This document shows, piece after piece, positions 7,742-12,400 of a stretch of 15,496 nucleotides of DNA. The number at the start of each line of letters is the position of its first letter. The first letter of the stretch is position 1. A program made the translations under genes and the position numbers. This DNA comes from Candidatus Elarobacter sp. (GTDB taxonomy: Bacteria; Vulcanimicrobiota; Vulcanimicrobiia; Vulcanimicrobiales; Vulcanimicrobiaceae). Under the pieces are notes generated by a model. It was not told the origin of the DNA and did not search any database. It saw nothing but the letters and a program-made list of their open reading frames with translations. Where the stretch lies: assembly GCA_030150085.1 (NCBI GenBank), contig JASLGJ010000061.1, positions 1 through 15,496 on the forward strand, read 5' to 3'.

Positions 7742-8655
7742 TAAGACGCGACTTGGACGCGCCCCATGTGCAGGTCGCCCAGCTTGCACAGGTACTCGTC
7801 CAGCGCCGCGTCGAGCGGCCCGGCCGCCAGAGCGGACAGCGCGTGGTCGATGTGCGCGCGGTTTTGAGGCCCGGTCAGCACGACGTCGACCTCGGGCCGC
7901 GCCAGCGCGAAGCGGTAGAGGTCGCCGTGGGTGGGCTTGTAGTAGCGCTCCGCCAGACCGGGCGGGCGCGAGGCGAGCGAGCCGTTCACGTTGTGGGTCG
8001 TGTTGAAGGCCACGATGCCGGGCCGCGCGCCGGCCCGCAAACCGTCGAAGACCTGCCGTTCGACCCCGCGGTGCGCGATGTTGTAGCGCACCATCAGCAC
8101 GTCGACCGCGTCGTTGGCGCTCAGCTCGGCGGCGATCGCCTTGTCGTGGGTCGAGACCCCCAGGTAGCGGGCGTAGCCGCGGCAGCGCAGCTCGTCCTCG
8201 ACCTGCCGCGTGAGGGCGAAGAAGGCGTCGATCTCCTTGCGCGAGTCGGCGTCGCAGACGACCGGCTTGGTCTTCGCGACGAGCCCCGCGGGATCGTTCC
8301 AGCGCGTCACCCAGCCCCAGAAGAACACGTCGACGTGATCGATCTTCAGCGCCACGAGCTGATCGGCGACCGCGGCCATGACCTTCTCGGGATCGCACAG
8401 GTAGGAGCAGGCCGCGAGCACGACCTTGTCGCGCTGCGCGGAGCCTTTGCGGCAGTAGCCGCGCAGGGCCTCGCGCGCGGGCGAGTAGGTGGTGGGGTGC
8501 AGATCGCTCGACCAGAACAGGTAGTTGATGCCGCGCTCGATCGCGTATTCCACGTCGGCGCTGGTGACCCCGATGCCGCAGCCGATGCCGATCGGGCAGA
8601 CGTCGAGCTCGGTCCGGCCGAGGCGGACGTAGGAACTCAGCGCAGAATCGAGCAT
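7741..8655 (-). CDS. Aldo/keto reductase-fold protein with apparently degenerate active site
   Basis: 304 aa from the ATG at 8655, chosen because GGGAG stands about 10 nt upstream; an ATG 60 bp earlier would overlap the divergent gene. The AKR (beta/alpha)8 scaffold is visible: RLGRTELDVCPIGIGCG at the start, EYAIERGINYLFWSSD, a DHVDVFFWGWVTRW strand, YLGVSTHDKAIA, and near the C-terminus DVVLTGPQNRAHIDHAL, where the family binds NADP phosphate. The catalytic Asp-Tyr-Lys-His tetrad is not where expected. The usual 'fDTA' is FWSS, the usual 'TK' strand end is AACSY, and the usual 'HWP' strand end is FFWGW. So the fold is clear but reductase activity is doubtful. It is followed by the M16 peptidase gene and divergent from the M23-type gene 26 bp away. 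Function unknown. Confidence 0.8.
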   Translation of the reverse strand: MLDSALSSYVRLGRTELDVCPIGIGCGIGVTSADVEYAIERGINYLFWSSDLHPTTYSPAREALRGYCRKGSAQRDKVVLAACSYLCDPEKVMAAVADQLVALKIDHVDVFFWGWVTRWNDPAGLVAKTKPVVCDADSRKEIDAFFALTRQVEDELRCRGYARYLGVSTHDKAIAAELSANDAVDVLMVRYNIAHRGVERQVFDGLRAGARPGIVAFNTTHNVNGSLASRPPGLAERYYKPTHGDLYRFALARPEVDVVLTGPQNRAHIDHALSALAAGPLDAALDEYLCKLGDLHMGRVQVAS

Positions 8656-8681
8656 CGTGTGAATCTCCCGAGCATGAGCTC

Positions 8682-9689
8682 TTGACGTTGCGATTGTTGC
8701 CCGATGCCGCCGCACCGGCCCTGCGCCCGACCGCGTTCGATCTCGCGGTGCGGCACGCGCTGAGCGCGCACGCCGCGCGGGCGGGCGCGAGCGAGCCGTG
8801 CACGGTCGAGCCGATCCACGCCGCGACGGGCATTCCGAACCTGTTTCCGCTGCGCCTCGCCGGCGCCGGCGAGAGCCGGGTCTGCGTCGTGAACCGGCGC
8901 GTCGACGGAAAGCTCGTCGTCGCGCTGCCGCGCCCCGATCTCTTCGCCGCTCCCGACGCGCCCGCCGTGCGCGAACGGGTCGAAGCGCTCGTGCGCGCCG
9001 AGCTCGTTCCGCTGATCGACCCCGGCGCCGAAACGACGAGCGTGCGCTGGATCGTGGACCACTTCTACGCCTTCGAAGTCGGCGGCGCGGCGTTCCTGAC
9101 CTATGCCACCTTCGGGCTGGACCTGGAGCGGGTCGGCATGACCTTCGGACCGGGCTTCGGCGCGCGCGAGCGGCGGCTGGCGGAACGGCCGCTGGTGCTC
9201 GACCTGCTGCCCGCGCTGGGGCGCCACGCGTTCCATGCCGGCGGCGACTCGATCGTGAGCAACTCGCATTTCGTCTCGCGCGACATGCGCTACGCGATCG
9301 ACCTGGTCCCGCTCGACGGCCCGGCGCGGGTCGTCTCGCCCGTCGCCGGAATCGTGAGCGCGGCGGTCGACGGCCACGCCGACGACCTGCCGTCCCGCGA
9401 TCCGCGCCGCGACGCGCAGCCGCTGGGCAACTACGTCGAGCTGCGCACGCCCGAGGCGCGCATCTGGTTCGTGCACTTGGCGCGCGGCTCCGTGACCGTG
9501 CGCACCGGCGACCGGGTCGCCGCGGCGGACGTGCTCGGAACGATCGGCAACTCGGGCCGCTCGGCCGAGCCGCACCTGCACTTCCACGTCAGCACCGCGG
9601 AAGGCGCGGCATATGGTGTTCCGCTGCGCTTTCGGCTTGGCGGCCAAGCGTGGGAGCCGCGGCGCGGGGCCGTCGTCCTGCAGGACTGA
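8682..9689 (+). CDS. M23-family (LytM-type) metallopeptidase domain protein
   Basis: 335 aa if initiated at the TTG at 8682. No Shine-Dalgarno is evident, and in-frame alternatives are TTG 8688 or GTG 8748, so the first 20 or so residues are uncertain. The N-terminal ~185 residues match no domain I recognise. The C-terminal part is an M23 peptidase: His196 and probably Asp207 (in SHFVSRDMRYAIDL, a longer loop than the usual HxxxD), GNYVELRT, His265 in FVHLARGS, the GDRVAAADVLGTIGNSG turn, and the His298-x-His300 pair in PHLHFHV. M23 enzymes usually cut peptidoglycan cross-bridges from outside the membrane, yet no signal peptide or membrane helix is visible. It is divergent from the AKR-fold gene and its 3' end faces the RiPP precursor gene, 173 bp away. 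Confidence 0.85.
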   Translation: MTLRLLPDAAAPALRPTAFDLAVRHALSAHAARAGASEPCTVEPIHAATGIPNLFPLRLAGAGESRVCVVNRRVDGKLVVALPRPDLFAAPDAPAVRERVEALVRAELVPLIDPGAETTSVRWIVDHFYAFEVGGAAFLTYATFGLDLERVGMTFGPGFGARERRLAERPLVLDLLPALGRHAFHAGGDSIVSNSHFVSRDMRYAIDLVPLDGPARVVSPVAGIVSAAVDGHADDLPSRDPRRDAQPLGNYVELRTPEARIWFVHLARGSVTVRTGDRVAAADVLGTIGNSGRSAEPHLHFHVSTAEGAAYGVPLRFRLGGQAWEPRRGAVVLQD

Positions 9690-9700
9690 GGCCGTGACCG

Positions 9701-9717
9701 AGGCGCGGCCGGCGCCT
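9701..9717 (+). terminator. Weak terminator-like hairpin after the M23-type gene
   Basis: AGGCGC (9701-9706) pairs with GCGCCT (9712-9717) around a 5-nt loop, 11 bp after the stop codon, followed only by TTC. The stem is short and the U-run is nearly absent, so termination here is a weak suggestion. Confidence 0.25.
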
Positions 9718-9749
9718 TTCGCCGTGGATCCGGACCGCGAGCGGTTCGG

Positions 9750-9772
9750 CATGGTCTTCTCCTGGTGCGGTG
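9750..9772 (-). repeat. Imperfect copy of the precursor gene's translation-initiation segment
   Basis: On the minus strand this segment reads CACCGCAC, C, AGGAGAAG, A, CCATG. It matches the segment just before the precursor start (10036-10013) at 21 of 24 aligned positions, including ribosome-binding site and start codon. The ATG at 9752 opens a frame antisense to the end of the M23-type gene, with no peptide resembling the precursor. It may be the remnant of a second precursor gene. Confidence 0.45.
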
Positions 9773-9816
9773 CGAACCCGAGGACGCGCCTGCCGGTTCG
9801 TGCGGCAGGGGCTTGG

Positions 9817-9857
9817 GGAAGGCGGGCGGCTCGGCGGGAGCCGGCCGGCCGCCTTCC
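9817..9857 (-). terminator. Long imperfect stem-loop directly after the precursor gene
   Basis: The outer arms GGAAGGCG (9817-9824) and CGCCTTCC (9850-9857) enclose an inner stem CGGCTC (9827-9832)/GAGCCG (9838-9843) with a 5-nt loop. Seen from the minus strand it begins 5 nt after the precursor stop codon. There is no U-run after it, so it may end transcription inefficiently or protect the 3' end of the short precursor mRNA. It also lies beyond the 3' end of the convergent M23-type gene. Confidence 0.5.
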
Positions 9858-9862
9858 AGCCG

Positions 9863-10015
9863 CTACTCGGCGAATTGCTCCGCGTACGCGGTCGCGGTGA
9901 GGCTGACCGTCACGCTGATGGTGATCGAGATGCTGCTCGTGCCTTCTTCGTCGATCTGAATCGCGGGGCGATCGGTGGGAACGACGACGACGTCGAGCTG
10001 GTCGATGAGGGACAT
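9863..10015 (-). CDS. RiPP precursor peptide (50 aa), Cys-free with alternating Ser/Thr core
   Basis: ATG at 10015-10013, preceded by AAGGAGA with 6 nt between GGAG and the ATG; TAG at 9865-9863. The leader (about residues 1-25) starts MSLIDQLDVVVVPTDRP and ends IDEEG. Its QLDVVVV recalls the F(N/D)LD-type box that LanB enzymes read in class I lanthipeptide leaders. The core, from Thr26, has ten Ser/Thr. Residues 28, 30, 32, 34, 36, 38, 40 and 42 are all Ser or Thr, and every residue between them is Ile, Val, Leu or Ala. It ends Tyr-Ala-Glu-Gln-Phe-Ala-Glu and has no Cys, Lys or His; the only Arg is in the leader. It is divergent, by 399 bp, from radical SAM and LanB genes that act on Ser/Thr-rich peptides. 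Function as their substrate is inferred, but composition, context and ribosome-binding site agree. Confidence 0.82.
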   Translation of the reverse strand: MSLIDQLDVVVVPTDRPAIQIDEEGTSSISITISVTVSLTATAYAEQFAE

Positions 10016-10036
10016 GGGCTTCTCCTTCGTGCGGTG
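10013..10036 (-). repeat. Initiation segment of the precursor gene, repeated at 9750-9772
   Basis: Minus strand: CACCGCAC, GA, AGGAGAAG, C, CCATG. It contains the ribosome-binding site and start codon of the precursor. The partner copy 263 bp away lacks one base and differs at two others. Confidence 0.45.
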
Positions 10037-10414
10037 AAAATAGAACGCAGCACTAGGCGATGTCGTGTACGAAGCCGTTCTGTTGGCGACGATGTCGGTC
10101 GCAAACCCCGGTACTCGACCCCGTGAGACGAAACCAGCGCCACGCTTCGTGCGTGAAGTTCCGTCCCGACGCGTTTCCGCGCCGCGCCCTTCGGTCGGCC
10201 AACCGGGCGCACCTCCGGGCCGCGAGGGCGCGCGGGCCGTTTTCCGGCGGTCTGCAAATTATCATTACGTGTCCGCCAACGCACGCAGCACCCGAGCGGG
10301 CGATATCGGCTATTGTCGTTGGCATGGGCACCGCGTCGCGGCGTTCCGGTTGTACCGGCCGCTGCTCTTCAAAGCGACAGCCTTTCGCGCTGCCCATTTC
10401 GACGAGGAGAGTCC
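10016..10414. promoter_or_regulatory. Divergent intergenic region between precursor and radical SAM-LanB operon
   Basis: These 399 bp must hold both promoters. For the precursor (minus strand), ACGACA (10066-10061) and TATTTT (10042-10037), 18 bp apart, each match four of six consensus bases. The transcript would then have a leader of only about 15 nt. For the operon (plus strand), an unusually AT-rich patch (10256-10268) includes TATCAT at 10260-10265, five of six matches to a -10 box, without a clear -35; its leader would be about 140 nt. Open frames in this gap (for example plus 10065-10439) lack a ribosome-binding site and have shadow-like composition. I see no tRNA, riboswitch or clear operator repeat. 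Confidence 0.35.
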
Positions 10415-12400
10415 ATGCGTAACGGGCGGACGGTCTTGATCGCGATGCCGTGGGCGGCGCTGTACAACCCATCGATCCAGATCGGTATCCTCACCTCGGT
10501 CCTGGAACGGTCGGGCTTCGAAGCCTTTCCGCGCTCCTACTTCCTGGCGTTCATGGAGCTGGTGTACGCGCGGACCGCGCACCTGGGCGAAGCCGAGCAG
10601 ATCAACACCGAGGACTACCGCTACGTGTCCGAGCGGCTCGACAAGCTCGGCTGCGGCGACTGGATCTTCTCGACCCCGGATTTCAACCCCGCGGTCGAAC
10701 GCGATGCCGAGCATTACCTGGACTTTCTGCGCGAGGCCAAAGTCAAGGAAAAGAGCCTGCGCAAGATCGCGCTCATGCGCGAGCTGGTGCCCGAGTTCGT
10801 CAAACAGGCCGCGCAGGACGTGCTCAGCCTGGACCCGATGGCGGTCGGCTTCACCTCCACCTTCAGCCAGAGCGTGCCGTCGCTGGTTCTCGCGCAGCAG
10901 ATCAAGGCGCTCGCGCCCGAGGTCAAGATCCTCTTCGGCGGAGCCAACTGCGAGGGCGCCATGGGGCGGGCCCTGCAGCGCTCGTTCCCCTGGGTCGACG
11001 TCGTCGTCCAAGGCGAGGCCGAGCTGGCCCTGCCGGCGCTGATCGAACGGCTCGCCGAAGGCCGCCCCTACGACGACGTTCCGGGCCTGGTGTACGGCCC
11101 GGCCGGCGGCCAGGTCGTGACCGAGCGCCGGGCGGGCGACGTCGTGCCGATGGCCGTCGTCCCCAGCCCCAACTACGACGAGTACTTCGCGCGCCTGCGC
11201 ACCGTCTCGTACCGCGGCTACATCGACCACGAGATCAACCTCCCCATCGAGAGCTCGCGCGGCTGCTGGTGGGGCGCGAAGAGCCACTGCACGTTCTGCG
11301 GCTTGAACGGCACGACGATGGCCTTCCGCAGCAAGGACCCCGCGACCGTCGCCGACGAGATCGTGGAGATGAGCCGGCGTTACAAGCAAGTGAAGTTCGG
11401 CGCGGTCGACAACATCATCGACCTGCGCTACTTCGAGACGCTGCTGCCGGAACTGGCCCAGGCGCGCGCCGAGGGCAACGACCTGGCCTTCTTCTACGAG
11501 ACCAAGGCCAATCTGCGCAAAGAGCAGGTCAAGCGCTTCGCCGACGCCGGCGTGCTGGCGATCCAGCCCGGGATCGAGAGCCTGAGCACGCCCATCCTCA
11601 AGCTGATGCGCAAGGGCGTGACCGCCCTGCAGAACATCCGGCTGCTCAAGTGGGCGCGCGAGTACCGCCTCGACGTGCGCTGGAACGTCCTGTACGGCTT
11701 CCCGCGCGAGCCCCACGACGAGTACCGCAAGATGATCGACCTGATGCCGTCGCTCGTGCACCTCAAGGCGCCCGGCATGTTCCCGATCGAGGTCCAGCGC
11801 TTCAGCCCGTACTTCGACCAGGCCGAGGAGCTGGGCATCCGGATCACCGGGCCCGACCCGCGCTACAAGTTCCTCTACCCGGTGGACGACGCCGCCTTGG
11901 CCGACATCGCGTTCAGCTTCTCGCACGAGTTCATCGACTCGTCGCAGAGCGCGCTGTTCGAGGAGCTGCGCAGCCAGATCGTGGCCTGGCGCAAGGTGTT
12001 CAGCGCCCAGCGCGTCACGCTGACCCTGGAGCGCGGCTCGGACTTCATCATCCTGCGCGACCGGCGCGCGGGTCTGGTGCAGCAGGACTACACGTTCAGC
12101 GGGGGAGCGGCGGCCCTGTACCTGGCGTGCGACGCCGGCGCCACCCTGCAGCAGTTGCTGCCCCTCCACCGCGCGGCGTCGGGCAACCCGCATGCCAGCG
12201 AGGCGGAGCTCGAGGAGTTCCTCGAACAGCTGACCGCCGCCCGGCTGATGTACAAAGAGGGCAGCACCTATCTCGCCCTGGCCGTGTCGACCCGGCCGCT
12301 GGTCTCCTACGACGCGGTCATACAGCGGATCGTCGACGTCTCCAACCCGGGCCGGCTGGCGTCCGAGAGCGCGTTGCGGCAGGCTCTCGCCAGCGCGTGA
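10415..12400 (+). CDS. Cobalamin-binding radical SAM RiPP maturase (putative peptide C-methyltransferase, rSAM_ocin_1/TIGR03975-like)
   Basis: 661 aa from the ATG at 10415, preceded by GAGGAGA at good spacing; the longer open frame has no site. Residues 1-130 start RTVLIAMPWAALYNPSIQIG, as I recall for ribosomal peptide maturation radical SAM protein 1. Residues about 140-230 form a B12-binding-like Rossmann domain (AVGFTSTFSQSVPSLVLAQQ, ILFGGANCEG, VVVQGEAELALP). The radical SAM core has Cys284, Cys292 and Cys295 in GCWWGAKSHCTFCGLNG, that is C-x7-C-x2-C rather than C-x3-C-x2-C, a form I associate with this family. FGAVDNIIDL, IQPGIESLS and VRWNVLYGFP follow. The C-terminal part (about 533-625) looks like a PqqD/RRE-type winged helix that may grip the leader. 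Members C-methylate unactivated carbons of precursor peptides. The substrate is probably the divergent 50-aa peptide. The stop overlaps the LanB start by 4 bp. Confidence 0.9.
   Translation: MRNGRTVLIAMPWAALYNPSIQIGILTSVLERSGFEAFPRSYFLAFMELVYARTAHLGEAEQINTEDYRYVSERLDKLGCGDWIFSTPDFNPAVERDAEHYLDFLREAKVKEKSLRKIALMRELVPEFVKQAAQDVLSLDPMAVGFTSTFSQSVPSLVLAQQIKALAPEVKILFGGANCEGAMGRALQRSFPWVDVVVQGEAELALPALIERLAEGRPYDDVPGLVYGPAGGQVVTERRAGDVVPMAVVPSPNYDEYFARLRTVSYRGYIDHEINLPIESSRGCWWGAKSHCTFCGLNGTTMAFRSKDPATVADEIVEMSRRYKQVKFGAVDNIIDLRYFETLLPELAQARAEGNDLAFFYETKANLRKEQVKRFADAGVLAIQPGIESLSTPILKLMRKGVTALQNIRLLKWAREYRLDVRWNVLYGFPREPHDEYRKMIDLMPSLVHLKAPGMFPIEVQRFSPYFDQAEELGIRITGPDPRYKFLYPVDDAALADIAFSFSHEFIDSSQSALFEELRSQIVAWRKVFSAQRVTLTLERGSDFIILRDRRAGLVQQDYTFSGGAAALYLACDAGATLQQLLPLHRAASGNPHASEAELEEFLEQLTAARLMYKEGSTYLALAVSTRPLVSYDAVIQRIVDVSNPGRLASESALRQALASA

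Noticed and set aside
4943..8833. Minus-strand open frame of 1296 codons across the M16 and AKR-fold genes
   Set aside because: Extremely Arg/Ala/Gly/Pro-rich with no domain; it is a frame shadow of two genes with clear families.
8637..9752. Minus-strand 371-codon frame starting at the ATG at 9752 with a good AGGAG site
   Set aside because: Most of it is antisense to the M23-type gene, whose motifs are clear. The start region is kept only as a repeat of the precursor initiation segment.
9694..9900. Plus-strand GTG-started frame (VTEARPAPFAVDPDRERFGM...) after the M23-type gene
   Set aside because: The first 25 or so codons look coding-like, but codon choice then degrades, there is no ribosome-binding site, no family is recognised, and it runs antisense into the end of the precursor gene.
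10065..10439. Plus-strand open frame of 124 codons in the divergent intergenic region, and similar frames on both strands
   Set aside because: No ribosome-binding site, Arg/Pro/Ser-rich composition typical of shadow frames in GC-rich DNA, and overlap with the radical SAM start, which has a strong site of its own.
10450..12396. Long plus-strand frame preceding the LanB start in the same frame
   Set aside because: It is the shadow of the radical SAM gene. LanB homology begins only after the GTG at 12397, which overlaps the radical SAM stop by 4 bp.
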